Shown: positions 18,704 through 28,517 of the stretch, piece by piece
Position numbering within the stretch: the stretch's first letter is position 1
How the letters are laid out: each line of letters opens with the position of its first letter
NCBI RefSeq assembly: GCF_013374995.1
Contig: NZ_CP056030.1
Span: forward strand, 4,992,501 to 5,056,500
Source: Pseudomonas eucalypticola
Lineage (GTDB): Bacteria; Pseudomonadota; Gammaproteobacteria; Pseudomonadales; Pseudomonadaceae
DNA length: 64,000 nt
Direction: 5' to 3'
Position numbers and translations under genes: made by a program
Notes under the pieces: generated by a model
The model's input: the letters and a program-made list of their open reading frames with translations, nothing else
Told to the model about the DNA's origin: nothing
Database searches by the model: none

Positions 18704-21145
18704 ATGGCCTCGCCAGCCTTCACACATTTCATTCCCCGGTTCGGCGCCGCCGCAACCCTGGCCGGGCTGATCAGCCTGACCGGTTGCCAGTCGTGGCTCG
18801 AAAGCCGTTACGCCGACAGCGTGCCACCGGACAGTGGCGTACAGCCGCTCAAGGGGCTGGCCCAGAACGTCTCGGTGCGCCGCAACGCCTATGGCATGCC
18901 GCTGATCGAAAGCAGCAGCTTCCATGATGCGCTGTTTGCCCAGGGCTACATCAATGCCAGCGACCGCATTAGTCAGATGGTCACCCTGCGCTTGCTGGCC
19001 CAAGGCCGCCTGGCCGAGCTGCAAGGTCCCCAGGCGCTGGATGTCGACCGCTTCATGCGGACCGTGAACCTGAAGAAAAGCGCCGATGCGCTGTACGCCG
19101 CTGCGTCGCCACGCCTCAAGCGGTTCTTCGAGGTGTACGCCCGCGGCGTCAACGCCTACCTGTTCCGCTACCGCGGCAAGCTGCCCCAGGACCTGGCCGA
19201 AGCGGGTTACGTGCCTGAATACTGGAAGCCGGAAGACTCGGCGCTGATCTTCGCACTGTTCAACTTCGGCCAGTCGGTGAACCTGCAGGAAGAGATCGCT
19301 TCGCTGGTGCTGGCGCAGAAAGTTGGCGCCGACAAGCTGGCCTGGTTGCTGCCCACCTACCCCGACGAACCGCTGCCGTTCGATGAGGCCGACAAGCTCA
19401 AAGGCCTGAACCTGAGCGGCCAGGTGCCGGGCCTCGCTGAGCTGAACAAGGTCACTGGCACGCTGGCGACCCTCAGCGGGCTGGGCCTGGCGGCCTCGAA
19501 CAACTGGGCCATCAGCCCGGACCACGCCCGCAACGGCCGAAGCCTGTTCGCCAACGACAGCCACCTGCCCATCGCCATTCCGTCGCTGTGGAACTACGTG
19601 CAGATTCGCGCACCGAAGTACCAGGCCGCAGGCGTGTCACTGGCCGGCATTCCCGGCGTGCTGACCGGCTTCAACGGCAAGGTCGCCTGGGGCATGACCC
19701 TGACCATGGGTGACAACCAGGACGTGTTCCTGGAAAAGATCCAACGCCAGGGCAACCAGTTGCAATACCTGGCCGACGGCAAATGGCGCCCGGCCGCGGT
19801 ACGCCAGGAAACCTTCATCATCAAGGGCCAACGCCCGGTGCGCGAGGCCGTCTACGAGACGCGCCACGGACCGCTGCTCAACAGCGTGGCCAACACAGGC
19901 CTGGGCCTGGCCCTGCAAACCCCGGACTTGAAGGACGACAAGAGCCTGGACGCGCTGTTCGACCTGTCCCGGGCACAGTCAGTGGAAGCCGCCTCCGATG
20001 CCAGCCGCGAGATCCGCGCCCTGGCTGTCAACATGATTTTCGCCGACGCCCAGCACATCGGCTGGCAGGTCACCGGCCGCTTCCCCAACCGCCGCGAAGG
20101 CCGTGGCCTGCTGCCGTCGCCCGGCTGGGACGGGCGCTACGACTGGGACGGTTTCGCCGACGCCATGCTGCACCCCTACGACCAAGACCCGCCGCAAGGC
20201 TGGCTGGGCACGGCCAACCAACGCACCGTGCCCCACGGCTACGGCATGCAACTGTCCAATTCCTGGTACTACCCGGAGCGTAGCGAGCGCCTGGCGCAAC
20301 TGGCCGGTGCCGGCAAGCAGGACACGCGCAGCATGATCGCCATGCAATACGACCAGACCACCACCTTCGCGCCCAAGCTCAAGGCCATGTTCCAGGCCCC
20401 AGGCATGGCCCAACCGCTGAAGCAGGCCATCGACGCCCTGCCGGCCGCCGACCGTGCCAAGGCTCAGGAAGCCTTGGCGCGACTGCTGGCGTTCAATGGC
20501 AGCCTGGCACCACAGTCGGCGGATGCGGCCCTGTACGAATTGTTCCTGCAGGAAAGCAGCAAGCAGATATTCCTCGACGAGCTGGGCCCGGAGGACAGCC
20601 CATCGTGGAAAGCCTTCGTCGCGGCCGGCAACCTGTCGTACTCGGCGCAAGCCGACCACTTGCTGGCGCGGGAGGACAGCCCGTTCTGGGATGATGTCCG
20701 CACCCCGCAAAAAGAGGACAAGCCCACCATTCTGGCCCGTAGCCTGGCCGCCGCCGTCACCGAAGGTGACAAGCAACTGGGCAGCGACCACAAGGCCTGG
20801 CAATGGGGCAACCTGCACCGCTACACCTGGGCCGCCAAGGGCACTCCACTGGCATCGCGACAAGCCGGCGGCGACCACACCACCCTCAACACCTCGGCCT
20901 ACAGCTGGGGCGAGAACTTCGATGCCCGGTTGATCCCGGCCATGCGCGTGATCGTCGACTTCTCGCTGGCCGAACCGATGATCGGCCTCAACAGCACCGG
21001 CCAGTCGGGCAACCCGGCCAGCCCGCACTATGCCGACAGCATCGATGCCTGGCTGAAGGGGCAGTACGTGTCGTTCCCGATGCAGCCGCAAAACTTCGAC
21101 AAGACCTATGGCAGCAAGCGGCTGTCGCTGGTGCCGGGCAAGTAG
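18704..21145 (+). CDS. quiP: Penicillin-acylase family amidase, QuiP-type acyl-homoserine lactone acylase
   Basis: Ntn-hydrolase expected to cleave the amide of long-chain acyl-homoserine lactones. It is 813 residues from the ATG at 18704, which follows AGGAG. The precursor has a leader with a lipobox-like LTGC-Q. The alpha chain runs to about residue 264 and the beta chain starts at the nucleophile Ser265 in AASNNWAIS, where self-cleavage should occur. Beta-chain landmarks are [20 protein letters not shown] and [14 protein letters not shown]. The name rests on the family's general layout; another penicillin-acylase substrate remains possible. Confidence 0.82.
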   Translation: MASPAFTHFIPRFGAAATLAGLISLTGCQSWLESRYADSVPPDSGVQPLKGLAQNVSVRRNAYGMPLIESSSFHDALFAQGYINASDRISQMVTLRLLAQGRLAELQGPQALDVDRFMRTVNLKKSADALYAAASPRLKRFFEVYARGVNAYLFRYRGKLPQDLAEAGYVPEYWKPEDSALIFALFNFGQSVNLQEEIASLVLAQKVGADKLAWLLPTYPDEPLPFDEADKLKGLNLSGQVPGLAELNKVTGTLATLSGLGLAASNNWAISPDHARNGRSLFANDSHLPIAIPSLWNYVQIRAPKYQAAGVSLAGIPGVLTGFNGKVAWGMTLTMGDNQDVFLEKIQRQGNQLQYLADGKWRPAAVRQETFIIKGQRPVREAVYETRHGPLLNSVANTGLGLALQTPDLKDDKSLDALFDLSRAQSVEAASDASREIRALAVNMIFADAQHIGWQVTGRFPNRREGRGLLPSPGWDGRYDWDGFADAMLHPYDQDPPQGWLGTANQRTVPHGYGMQLSNSWYYPERSERLAQLAGAGKQDTRSMIAMQYDQTTTFAPKLKAMFQAPGMAQPLKQAIDALPAADRAKAQEALARLLAFNGSLAPQSADAALYELFLQESSKQIFLDELGPEDSPSWKAFVAAGNLSYSAQADHLLAREDSPFWDDVRTPQKEDKPTILARSLAAAVTEGDKQLGSDHKAWQWGNLHRYTWAAKGTPLASRQAGGDHTTLNTSAYSWGENFDARLIPAMRVIVDFSLAEPMIGLNSTGQSGNPASPHYADSIDAWLKGQYVSFPMQPQNFDKTYGSKRLSLVPGK

Positions 21146-21232
21146 CAAATGGTGGCGGGCTTTCGGCCGGCGGACTTGACCGCGTCGGTGGCCCGCTATC
21201 CCTGGCACATGCGCCACCAGGGACGCGGCCCG

Positions 21233-21919
21233 CTACAGTCTATTGGAAGCCTGCACTGTTGCGATCCTTCGGCGCTCGATAAAAGCGCTCATGTTTTCTT
21301 TGGTCCGCGCCACCAACTCTGGTGGCGCGACTCGCGGTGAGCCCGCTTGAAAGGGCGGTTCAGGATCGTATTCCATTTGCAACTGGATACTTTGGGCAAC
21401 CTCCTCCCCTGCCAGTAACGCAACCACGCTCAACGCAAAGTCGATACCCGACGTGACACCAGCACCGGTCAACCGATCTCGGTCACGCACCACTCGCGCA
21501 TGGACAGGCTCAGCCCCCAGCAACCCCAATTGGTCGATGGAAGACCAATGGCTCGTAGCCCTATACCCCGTTAACAACCCCGCCGCGCCAAGGATGAGCG
21601 ACCCCGTGCAAACCGAGGTTATCAACTGGCAACCAGCTGCTACCTTACGCAGGAAGTTCAGTGTCTGCTGGTCACTCATGAGTTCGATCTGGCCGGAACC
21701 GCCTGGAACGCAGATGACGGTCAGCGGCGGACACTCGTCGTAGCGCGTGGTCGGCAAGATACGCATGCCGCGATCAGTCACCACTGGATCGAGATCCTTC
21801 CAGAGCAGGTGCACATGGGCCCCCGGGAGCCTGCTGAAAACCTCGGCAGGACCCGTCAAGTCAAGCTGGGTGACATTTGGGAAAAGAACAAGACCGATAT
21901 GGATAGAACTCGAGGACAT
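21233..21919 (-). CDS. inhA: Isonitrile hydratase (DJ-1/PfpI family)
   Basis: Hydrates isonitriles to N-substituted formamides. The protein has 228 residues, the size reported for the Pseudomonas enzyme. Catalytic residues are in place: Asp20 in QLDLTGP, and Cys104-Thr105 in the nucleophile elbow TSVCTGSLILGAAG. VICVPGG carries the oxyanion glycines. The start at 21919 follows GGGAGG; a longer upstream frame lacks a ribosome site. No HTH domain follows, so it is not a GlxA-type AraC regulator. It is convergent with quiP. Confidence 0.85.
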   Translation of the reverse strand: MSSSSIHIGLVLFPNVTQLDLTGPAEVFSRLPGAHVHLLWKDLDPVVTDRGMRILPTTRYDECPPLTVICVPGGSGQIELMSDQQTLNFLRKVAAGCQLITSVCTGSLILGAAGLLTGYRATSHWSSIDQLGLLGAEPVHARVVRDRDRLTGAGVTSGIDFALSVVALLAGEEVAQSIQLQMEYDPEPPFQAGSPRVAPPELVARTKENMSAFIERRRIATVQASNRL

Positions 21920-22079
21920 GGATGCCTCCCTGGCCGTTTGGAATGCTAGGCACTTTAGGGCAGACAGGTTTGGAGCGTTATACCGATTGCACCTCTGAAC
22001 GCGCCATTTTGGTATTAGCTTTAGACGCATACGCGCCCCTACCCAGGGTATTTGCGGTGGAGAGGAAAATCCGCAGACG

Positions 22080-22105
22080 AAAAAAAGCCTGCACTAGGCA
22101 GGCTT
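22080..22105 (-). terminator. Terminator of tRNA unit 1
   Basis: Stem AAGCCTGC (22085-22092) / GCAGGCTT (22098-22105), five-base loop, followed on the minus strand by a T-run. It ends the Val-Asp tRNA unit nearest to it. Confidence 0.85.
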
Positions 22106-22145
22106 CTTTTTGGTACCAGGCGTTCAGTGTTCCTGGTTCCTGATA

Positions 22146-22222
22146 TGGCGCAGCGGACGGGACTCGAACCCGCGACCCCCGGCGTGACAGGCCGGTATTC
22201 TAACCGACTGAACTACCGCTGC
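22146..22222 (-). tRNA. tRNA-Asp(GTC), copy 1
   Basis: 77 bases with encoded CCA. Acceptor stem GCAGCGG / CCGCTGC, anticodon loop CTGTCAC with anticodon GTC, T-arm GGTTCGAGTCC. Identical to copy 2 at 22484-22560. Confidence 0.97.
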
Positions 22223-22241
22223 GCGATACACGTGGAGCGAG

Positions 22242-22317
22242 TGGTGGGTGATGACGGGATCGAACCGCCGACCCTCTGCTTGTAAGGCAGATGCTCTCCC
22301 AGCTGAGCTAATCACCC
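22242..22317 (-). tRNA. tRNA-Val(TAC), copy 1
   Basis: 76 bases with encoded CCA. Acceptor stem GGGTGAT / ATCACCC, anticodon loop CTTACAA with anticodon TAC, T-arm GGTTCGATCCC. Identical to copy 2; transcribed ahead of tRNA-Asp. Confidence 0.97.
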
Positions 22318-22339
22318 TTCGTCTCTCGGTGTGGCGCGC

Positions 22340-22368
22340 ATTGTACGGATGGATCGCTGACATGGCAA
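22340..22368 (-). promoter_or_regulatory. Promoter of tRNA unit 1
   Basis: On the minus strand TTGCCA (22368-22363), 17 bases, TACAAT (22345-22340). It lies 22 bases before the tRNA-Val 5' end. A GC-rich discriminator (GCGCGCC) follows, as expected for a stringently controlled stable-RNA promoter. Confidence 0.8.
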
Positions 22369-22415
22369 CACAAAATTGCACGACCCGGCCACGATATGAG
22401 TGGTTTCCTGCAGAC

Positions 22416-22442
22416 GAAAAAAAACCTGCACAAGGCAGGTTT
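22416..22442 (-). terminator. Terminator of tRNA unit 2
   Basis: Stem AAACCTGC (22422-22429) / GCAGGTTT (22435-22442), with a T-run on the minus strand. It separates the two tandem tRNA units, so each is a closed transcription unit. Confidence 0.85.
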
Positions 22443-22483
22443 CTTTTTGGGTACCAGGCGTTCAGTGTTCGTGGTTCCTAATA

Positions 22484-22560
22484 TGGCGCAGCGGACGGGA
22501 CTCGAACCCGCGACCCCCGGCGTGACAGGCCGGTATTCTAACCGACTGAACTACCGCTGC
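22484..22560 (-). tRNA. tRNA-Asp(GTC), copy 2
   Basis: Identical in all 77 bases to copy 1; anticodon GTC, CCA encoded. It lies 338 bases from copy 1. Confidence 0.97.
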
Positions 22561-22579
22561 GCGACACACATAGAGAGAA

Positions 22580-22655
22580 TGGTGGGTGATGACGGGATCG
22601 AACCGCCGACCCTCTGCTTGTAAGGCAGATGCTCTCCCAGCTGAGCTAATCACCC
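22580..22655 (-). tRNA. tRNA-Val(TAC), copy 2
   Basis: Identical in all 76 bases to copy 1; anticodon TAC, CCA encoded. First tRNA of unit 2. Confidence 0.97.
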
Positions 22656-22677
22656 TTTGTCTCTCGGTGTGGCGCGC

Positions 22678-22706
22678 ATTCTACGGACGCACCTATGGCC
22701 TGGCAA
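22678..22706 (-). promoter_or_regulatory. Promoter of tRNA unit 2
   Basis: On the minus strand TTGCCA (22706-22701), 17 bases, TAGAAT (22683-22678), 22 bases before tRNA-Val. Same spacing and discriminator as the unit 1 promoter. An AT-rich stretch upstream (22710-22730) could be an UP element. Confidence 0.8.
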
Positions 22707-22818
22707 GCATTTTTTAAATTAATTTTTCGAAGCCTTCCAAACACTTAGCGCAGGGTTGGCCTGCGCCCTCACACGGGACAATAATGCGCCCCTTATGTGT
22801 TGAGGAGTGATTCACCCC

Positions 22819-23739
22819 ATGTGGTTCAAAAACCTGCTTGTCTACCGCCTGACCCAAGATATCCCCTTCGACGCCGAGGCCCTGGAAACCGCACTGGCCA
22901 CCAAGCCCGCGCGCCCCTGTGCAAGCCAGGAGCTGACCACTTATGGTTTCGTCGCGCCCTTCGGCAAGGGTGAAGACGCCCCCCTCGTCCACGTCAGCGG
23001 CGATTTCCTGCTGATTTCGGCCCGCAAGGAAGAGCGCATCCTGCCGGGCAGCGTCGTGCGCGATGCCGTCAAGGAAAAGGTCGAAGAGATCGAAGCCGAA
23101 CAGATGCGCAAGGTCTACAAGAAAGAGCGTGACCAGATCAAGGACGAGATCATCCAGGCCTTCCTGCCGCGCGCCTTTATCCGTCGCTCGGCCACCTTCG
23201 CCGCCATCGCGCCCAAGCAAGGCCTGATCCTGGTCAACTCGGCCAGCCCCAAGCGTGCCGAAGACCTGCTGTCGACCCTGCGTGAAGTACTGGGCTCGCT
23301 ACCCGTGCGCCCACTGACCGTGAAAACCTCGCCAACCGCGGTGATGACCGAGTGGGTCAAGACCCAGACCGCCGCCCCTGACTTCTATGTGCTGGACGAA
23401 TGCGAACTGCGCGACGCCGAGGAAGATGGCGGCATCGTGCGCTGCAAGCGCCAGGACCTGACCGCTGACGAGATCCAGTTGCACCTGAGCACTGGCAAAC
23501 TGGTGACCCAACTGTCGCTGGCCTGGCAGGACAAGTTGTCGTTCGTGCTGGACGACAAGATGGTGGTCAAGCGCCTGAAGTTCGAAGAACTGCTGCAAGA
23601 CCAGGCCGAAGAAGACGGCGGCGACGAGGCACTGGGCCAACTGGATGCCAGCTTCACCCTGATGATGCTGACGTTTGGCGAATTCCTGCCGGCGCTGTTC
23701 GAAGCCCTGGGCGGCGAAGAACTGCCTCAGGGGATTTGA
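22819..23739 (+). CDS. rdgC: Recombination-associated protein RdgC
   Basis: Ring-shaped DNA-binding protein that limits RecA filament activity. It has 306 residues and opens with [14 protein letters not shown], the typical start; the ATG at 22819 is preceded by GAGGAG, so an in-frame ATG four codons earlier is not needed. Conserved stretches include [30 protein letters not shown] and [19 protein letters not shown]. It ends at a long palindromic repeat. Confidence 0.95.
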   Translation: MWFKNLLVYRLTQDIPFDAEALETALATKPARPCASQELTTYGFVAPFGKGEDAPLVHVSGDFLLISARKEERILPGSVVRDAVKEKVEEIEAEQMRKVYKKERDQIKDEIIQAFLPRAFIRRSATFAAIAPKQGLILVNSASPKRAEDLLSTLREVLGSLPVRPLTVKTSPTAVMTEWVKTQTAAPDFYVLDECELRDAEEDGGIVRCKRQDLTADEIQLHLSTGKLVTQLSLAWQDKLSFVLDDKMVVKRLKFEELLQDQAEEDGGDEALGQLDASFTLMMLTFGEFLPALFEALGGEELPQGI

Positions 23740-23775
23740 CGCTGCGCGCTATAAGCTGAAAGCCATGCTGCACCC

Positions 23776-23864
23776 TGTGGGACCGGGCGCAGCTCGGGAA
23801 AAGCACGACGCGGTGTATCAGGCACCCCGCGCCGTGCTTTTCCCGAGCTACGCCCGGTCCCACA
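23776..23864. repeat. REP-like palindromic element, family A copy 2
   Basis: Long inverted repeat with arms of about 30 bases that differ at only a few positions and contain GACCGGGCG and AGCTCGGGAAAAGCACG. It fills the gap between rdgC and the BASS transporter and shares its core with the elements near 8.7 kb and 51.4 kb. Confidence 0.8.
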
Positions 23865-23891
23865 TCTCTACATCCATAAGAAGGAAACACC

Positions 23892-24824
23892 ATGCGCGCC
23901 CTGGCCGCCCTCAGCCGCTTTGTCGGCAACACCTTCGCTTACTGGGTCTTGCTGTTCGCCATCCTGGCGTTCCTGTTCCCGCAATGGTTTATCGCCTTGA
24001 AAGTGCTGATCGTGCCGCTGCTGGGCCTGGTGATGTTCGGCATGGGCCTTACCCTCAAGCTCGATGACTTTGCCGAACTCAGCCGGCACCCGTGGCGGGT
24101 GTGCCTGGGGGTGGTGGCGCACTTCGTGATCATGCCGGGCATGGCATGGCTGTTGTGCCAGCTGTTTCACCTTCCGGCCGAGATCGCCGTGGGCGTGATT
24201 CTGGTGGGTTGCTGCCCCAGTGGCACCGCTTCCAACGTGATGACCTGGCTGGCCAAGGGCGACCTGGCGCTGTCGGTGGCCATCGCCGCCGTGACCACCC
24301 TGCTCGCGCCACTGCTGACCCCTGCGCTCATCTGGCTGCTGGCATCGGCCTGGCTGCCGGTTTCGTTCATGGAGATGTTCTGGTCGATCCTGCAATTGGT
24401 GATGCTGCCCATCGTGCTGGGGGTGATCGCCCAGCGCCTGCTCGGTGACCGGGTGCGCTACGCCGTCGAAGTGCTGCCGTTGGTGTCGGTGGTCAGTATC
24501 GTCATGATCGTCTGCGCCGTGGTCGCTGCCAGCCAGGCGAAGATCGCCGAGTCAGGCCTGTTGATCATGGCGGTGGTGTTGCTGCACAACAGTTTCGGCT
24601 TCGTGCTGGGTTATGTCACCGGGCGCGTGTTCAAGTTGCCGCTGGCCCAGCGCAAGTCGCTGGCGCTGGAAGTGGGTATGCAGAACTCGGGGCTGGGCGC
24701 GGCGCTGGCCAGCGCGCACTTCTCGCCGCTGGCGGCGGTGCCTAGCGCGCTGTTCAGCGTATGGCACAACATCTCCGGCGCGTTGCTGGCAACGTTCTTC
24801 CGCAAGATGGACGACCGCCCCTAG
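23892..24824 (+). CDS. Bile acid:sodium symporter family transporter (BASS, PanS-like)
   Basis: Inner-membrane transporter of about ten helices and 310 residues. Family motifs are seen at [19 protein letters not shown] (crossover helix and Na+ site) and [15 protein letters not shown]. Bacterial members move pantoate, pyruvate or other organic acids rather than bile acids; the substrate here cannot be told. AAGGAAACACC is the ribosome site. The guanidine-responsive leader of the next gene begins 38 bases downstream. Confidence 0.85.
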   Translation: MRALAALSRFVGNTFAYWVLLFAILAFLFPQWFIALKVLIVPLLGLVMFGMGLTLKLDDFAELSRHPWRVCLGVVAHFVIMPGMAWLLCQLFHLPAEIAVGVILVGCCPSGTASNVMTWLAKGDLALSVAIAAVTTLLAPLLTPALIWLLASAWLPVSFMEMFWSILQLVMLPIVLGVIAQRLLGDRVRYAVEVLPLVSVVSIVMIVCAVVAASQAKIAESGLLIMAVVLLHNSFGFVLGYVTGRVFKLPLAQRKSLALEVGMQNSGLGAALASAHFSPLAAVPSALFSVWHNISGALLATFFRKMDDRP

Positions 24825-24861
24825 GGGCGCCTTGCCGGGACCGGCGAAGTTGGGCACTATG

Positions 24862-24917
24862 GTGCGCATCCACGGGACGACCCGTCGATGCGCACTTTTT
24901 CGTTCGGGGACGGCCCC
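24862..24917 (+). promoter_or_regulatory. Guanidine-II riboswitch (mini-ykkC)
   Basis: Two hairpins, each capped by the diagnostic ACGR tetraloop. P1 is 24862-24895: a 14-bp stem with one C-C mismatch around ACGA at 24877-24880. P2 is 24906-24917: GGGG-ACGG-CCCC with the loop at 24910-24913. The linker is ten bases and includes a T-run. The GGAGG ribosome site of the next gene is at 24937-24941. In this class guanidine binding makes the two loops kiss and frees the ribosome site. The exporter downstream fits exactly. Confidence 0.85.
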
Positions 24918-24946
24918 ATCACTTGAATCAATTGATGGAGGTTGCC

Positions 24947-25261
24947 ATGTCCTGGCTGATCCTTTTCCTTGCGGGCCTGTTCGAAGTCGGTTGGGCCATT
25001 GGCCTGAAGTACACCGATGGCTTCACGCGCCCCTTGCCTACCCTGCTTACCGTTGCCGCCATGGCGGCCAGCCTCGGCCTGCTAGGCCTGGCCGTGCGTG
25101 AACTGCCGCTGGGCACCGCCTACGCCATCTGGACAGGCGTGGGGGCGGTGGGCACGGTAATCGCTGGCATCATTCTGTTTGGCGAATCCATGGCGCCGAT
25201 GCGCATCGTCAGCGTGCTGCTGATCGTGCTGGGCCTTGCCGGCCTCAAGGCCAGCACCTGA
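24947..25261 (+). CDS. gdx: Guanidinium exporter, SMR family (SugE/Gdx)
   Basis: Small four-helix inner-membrane antiporter of 104 residues that exports guanidinium in exchange for protons as an antiparallel dimer. The essential glutamate is in [15 protein letters not shown]. The Gdx-type signature [16 protein letters not shown] is present. Older annotation calls such proteins SugE, quaternary ammonium transporters. The upstream guanidine-II riboswitch supports the guanidine role. GGAGG at 24937 sets the start. Confidence 0.9.
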   Translation: MSWLILFLAGLFEVGWAIGLKYTDGFTRPLPTLLTVAAMAASLGLLGLAVRELPLGTAYAIWTGVGAVGTVIAGIILFGESMAPMRIVSVLLIVLGLAGLKAST

Positions 25262-25290
25262 CGGCGCCGGCCCCTGCAAGGCAGCCAGGT

Positions 25291-27165
25291 TCAGCGCCCC
25301 TCGCCGCGCAGCTCGCTGACACGCGCGCGCAGCCGCGAGGGCTTGGCGTCCTCGGCCGGCACCGGCTGCCCCGCAGCCAGCGTCACGCGCGACCATAACC
25401 GACGGAAGAATCCCTTGGCCGGGTCACGACTGAAGAAACTGCCCCACAGCCCCTGCAGGGCCAGCGGAATCACCGGTACCGGGGTCTGCGCCAATATCGT
25501 GGTCACCCCACTCTTGAACTCGCTGATCTCACCATCACCGGTCAATTTGCCCTCAGGGAAAATACACACCAGCTCACCGTCCGCGAGGCAGGCCGCGATG
25601 CGCTTGAACGCCTGGTCGTAGATCAGCAGGTCTTCCCCGCGTCCGGCAATGGGAATGGCCCCGGCGGTGCGGAAGATGAAATTGAGCACCGGCAGCTGGA
25701 AGATCTTGTAATACATCACGAAGCGAATCGGCCGCCGTACCGCGCCGGTAATCAGCAGCGCGTCCACAAAGGACACGTGGTTGCACACCAGCAACGCAGC
25801 GCCCTCGTCAGGAATGCGTTCCAGGTCGCGGTGCTCCACCCGATACATGGAATGGCTGAGCAGCCAGATCATGAAGCGCATGGTGAACTCGGGCACGATC
25901 TTGAAGATGTAGGCGTTCACCGCGATGTTCATCACCGACACCACCAGGAACAACTGCGGGATCGACAGCTTGGCGAAGCTCAGCAGCAGGATCGAGACAA
26001 TGGCCGAGACCACCATGAACAACGCATTGAGAATGTTGTTGGCCGCAATGACCCGGGCTCGCTCATTTTCAGCGGTGCGCGATTGAATCAGCGCATACAG
26101 CGGCACGATATAGAAGCCGCCGAACACGCCCAGGCCCAGGATATCCAGCAATACCCACCAGGCCTGGCCGATGCCCAGCACGGTCAACCAGTCATTGTTC
26201 GCCGGGCCTTGGGCGAAGTCGCCTGAGTGCCACCACAGCAACAAACCAAACAACGTCAGACCAAATGAGCCGAAGGGCACCAGGCCAATCTCGACCTTGC
26301 GCCCCGAGAGCTTCTCGCACAGCACCGAGCCCAGGGCGATGCCCACGGAAAATACCGTGAGAATCAGGGTGACCACGGTTTCATCGCCGTTGAGCCAGTC
26401 CTTGGCGTAGGCCGGAATCTGGGTCAGGTAGATTGCCCCGACGAACCAGAACCACGAGTTGCCCACCACCGAGCGCGACACTGCCGGGGCTTGCCTGAGG
26501 CCCATTTTCAGGGTGGCCCACGACTGGCTGAAAATGTTCCAGTCCAGTTTCAGCTGCGGCGTATCGGCCGCGGCGGGCGGAATGGCGCGGCTGGCCAGGT
26601 ACCCCAACACTGCCACCCCGACAATCGCCGTACTGACGACAGGTGCGTAGTGAGCCTGGGACATCATCACCCCGGCGCTGATGGTGCCGGCCAGAATTGC
26701 CAGGAACGTGCCCATCTCCACCAGGCCATTGCCACCTACCAACTCTTCCTCGCGCAACGCCTGGGGCATGATCGAATACTTTACCGGCCCGAACAGCGCC
26801 GAGTGGGTGCCCATGGCGAACAGCGCCGCCAGCATCATCCACAGGTGATCAAAGACAAAGCCCGTGGCGCCCACGGCCATGATCACGATCTCGCCGATCT
26901 TGATCACCCGGATAAGCGCGTCCTTGTCGAATTTCTCGCCAAACTGCCCGGCCAGCGCCGAGAAGAGAAAGAACGGCAGGATGAACAGCAGCGCACATAG
27001 GTTGACCCAGAGGGTGCGGTCACCGCTGATGCTCAACTTGTAGAGAATCGCCAGGATCAGCGACTGCTTGAACACGTTGTCGTTGAAAGCACCCAGGGAC
27101 TGGGTAAGGAAAAACGGCAGGAAACGCCGCTTGCCCAACAGACTGAATTGCGAGGGGTGACTCAT
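25291..27165 (-). CDS. Lysophospholipid transporter-acyltransferase fusion (LplT-PlsC type)
   Basis: A 624-residue two-part membrane protein. Residues 1 to about 410 are a 12-helix major-facilitator transporter like LplT, which flips lysophospholipids inward (start PFFLTQSLGAFNDNVFKQSL). Residues about 430-624 are a PlsC-type acyltransferase with CNHVSFVDA (HX4D), GAIPIAGRG and FPEGKLTGDG. Together they could re-acylate lysophospholipids, as the LplT-Aas pair does in E. coli. The acyl-ACP synthetase part of Aas is absent, so the acyl donor must be made elsewhere or be acyl-ACP or acyl-CoA already present. No signs of frameshift. Confidence 0.85.
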   Translation of the reverse strand: MSHPSQFSLLGKRRFLPFFLTQSLGAFNDNVFKQSLILAILYKLSISGDRTLWVNLCALLFILPFFLFSALAGQFGEKFDKDALIRVIKIGEIVIMAVGATGFVFDHLWMMLAALFAMGTHSALFGPVKYSIMPQALREEELVGGNGLVEMGTFLAILAGTISAGVMMSQAHYAPVVSTAIVGVAVLGYLASRAIPPAAADTPQLKLDWNIFSQSWATLKMGLRQAPAVSRSVVGNSWFWFVGAIYLTQIPAYAKDWLNGDETVVTLILTVFSVGIALGSVLCEKLSGRKVEIGLVPFGSFGLTLFGLLLWWHSGDFAQGPANNDWLTVLGIGQAWWVLLDILGLGVFGGFYIVPLYALIQSRTAENERARVIAANNILNALFMVVSAIVSILLLSFAKLSIPQLFLVVSVMNIAVNAYIFKIVPEFTMRFMIWLLSHSMYRVEHRDLERIPDEGAALLVCNHVSFVDALLITGAVRRPIRFVMYYKIFQLPVLNFIFRTAGAIPIAGRGEDLLIYDQAFKRIAACLADGELVCIFPEGKLTGDGEISEFKSGVTTILAQTPVPVIPLALQGLWGSFFSRDPAKGFFRRLWSRVTLAAGQPVPAEDAKPSRLRARVSELRGEGR

Positions 27166-27277
27166 CGTCCTTGCACCTTGGTGGCGCCGCTAACGGCATA
27201 GGCTTTTGCCATTGGATGCAGCCGACTACCCTCCAGGCCACATCTGCCGTCCTAGATTAGCGAATCTGTGTAACTGT

Positions 27278-28429
27278 TCATTGCCCGCGTGCCGCTGCAA
27301 TGCACGGCGACACAAACAATTCACCTCGCCACGCCCCGCGCAGAGTCCGGGTCATCACCACCGCCCACAGCATCCCCAGGCACACCACCAACCCCTGACC
27401 GCACAGGCTGAAGAAAGCCAGATGCAACACATGCCCCAAGCGCAGGGTGGCCAGGGTGTATACCCCCAGCGGGAAGATGAACGCCCACCACCCGAGGTTG
27501 AACGGCATGCCCGCGCGCAAGTAGCGCAGCGTGATCAACACCGCCAGCAGCATCCACCACAGCCCCATGCCCCACAGGATCAACGCGCTGATGACCCCCA
27601 GGCCATCGAGCATGTCGCCCACGCCCGGCAACACCCCAGCGGCGGCGAGGATGCCCGGGGCATCGCCGCCCAGCAGCAACATGCCCAGGGCACCGGTGCC
27701 GATAGGGCCGAGCGCCAGCCAGCTGGACGCGGCCATGCTTTCATGGGGCAGTTTGTGCAGCGCCATGCGCAGCATCAGGATGGTCAGAATGGCAAAGGCT
27801 ACGGGCACCGAGAAGGCCCACAGTACGTAGCTGGTGACCAGCATGCTGAACTGCGCCGCCGGGTCCAGCAGGTGCGGCGCTAGCAGGCCACCGCTGGCAG
27901 CGGCGACCTCGGCCGCCACCACGGGCAACAGCCAGACCGCCGTCATCTGATCGATGCTGTGCTGTTGTCGGGTAAACATCAGGAACGGAATACCCACGCC
28001 ACATGCCAGCGACAGGCCCACATCCAGCCACCACAGCGCTTGAAGCCAGGGCAGTGCGGCATCGCCCACCCCTGGGAGGGCGAAGAGAATGAAGCCGTTG
28101 AGCAACGTCGCCAGGGCCATGGGAATGGTGCCAATGAACATCGACACGGTCGAGTGGCCGAAAATGCGCCGTGCCTCATGGAAGAACAGCACCCAGCGCG
28201 CGCCATAGAGCACCGCGAACAGCGCAAACAACACCAGTGCCACTCCCCACAAAGCGTGCGCCAGTGCCGGCAGCCATGGCCCGTTGGCCGGCAACTGCGC
28301 CATGGCCAAAGCAAGCACACCGGTGCCCATGACCACGGCAAACCAGTTGGGGGTAAATTGACGAATCACTTCGCGGGGGTGCTGCAAAGCGCTGAAGGGC
28401 CGGCGGGCCAACGGAACGGGGCGGTGCAT
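27278..28429 (-). CDS. TDT family transporter (TehA/SLAC1 fold)
   Basis: Ten-helix inner-membrane channel or transporter of 383 residues. It begins with the typical FTPNWFAVVMGTGVLALA and has the family's paired hairpin repeats. Members include the TehA tellurite protein, the Mae1 malate carrier, plant SLAC1 anion channels and the yeast Ssu1 sulfite pump; the anion handled here is not decidable. A ribosome site (AGGAGAAACCC) precedes the ATG. It is co-directional with, but not clearly cotranscribed with, the MFS gene upstream. Confidence 0.85.
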   Translation of the reverse strand: MHRPVPLARRPFSALQHPREVIRQFTPNWFAVVMGTGVLALAMAQLPANGPWLPALAHALWGVALVLFALFAVLYGARWVLFFHEARRIFGHSTVSMFIGTIPMALATLLNGFILFALPGVGDAALPWLQALWWLDVGLSLACGVGIPFLMFTRQQHSIDQMTAVWLLPVVAAEVAAASGGLLAPHLLDPAAQFSMLVTSYVLWAFSVPVAFAILTILMLRMALHKLPHESMAASSWLALGPIGTGALGMLLLGGDAPGILAAAGVLPGVGDMLDGLGVISALILWGMGLWWMLLAVLITLRYLRAGMPFNLGWWAFIFPLGVYTLATLRLGHVLHLAFFSLCGQGLVVCLGMLWAVVMTRTLRGAWRGELFVSPCIAAARGQ

Positions 28430-28517
28430 GGGTTTCTCCTGTCCTCGTGTGAGGTGAAACCATGCTAGCCGTCTTTGACTTATCTGCTAAACGGGTAGTT
28501 TAGCTATAGGTCATCGA

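Noticed and set aside
24896-24905. P1 hairpin and T-run read as a simple terminator for the BASS gene
   Set aside because: The ACGA and ACGG loops of two hairpins and the exporter downstream fit a guanidine-II riboswitch better, although a terminator role is not excluded.
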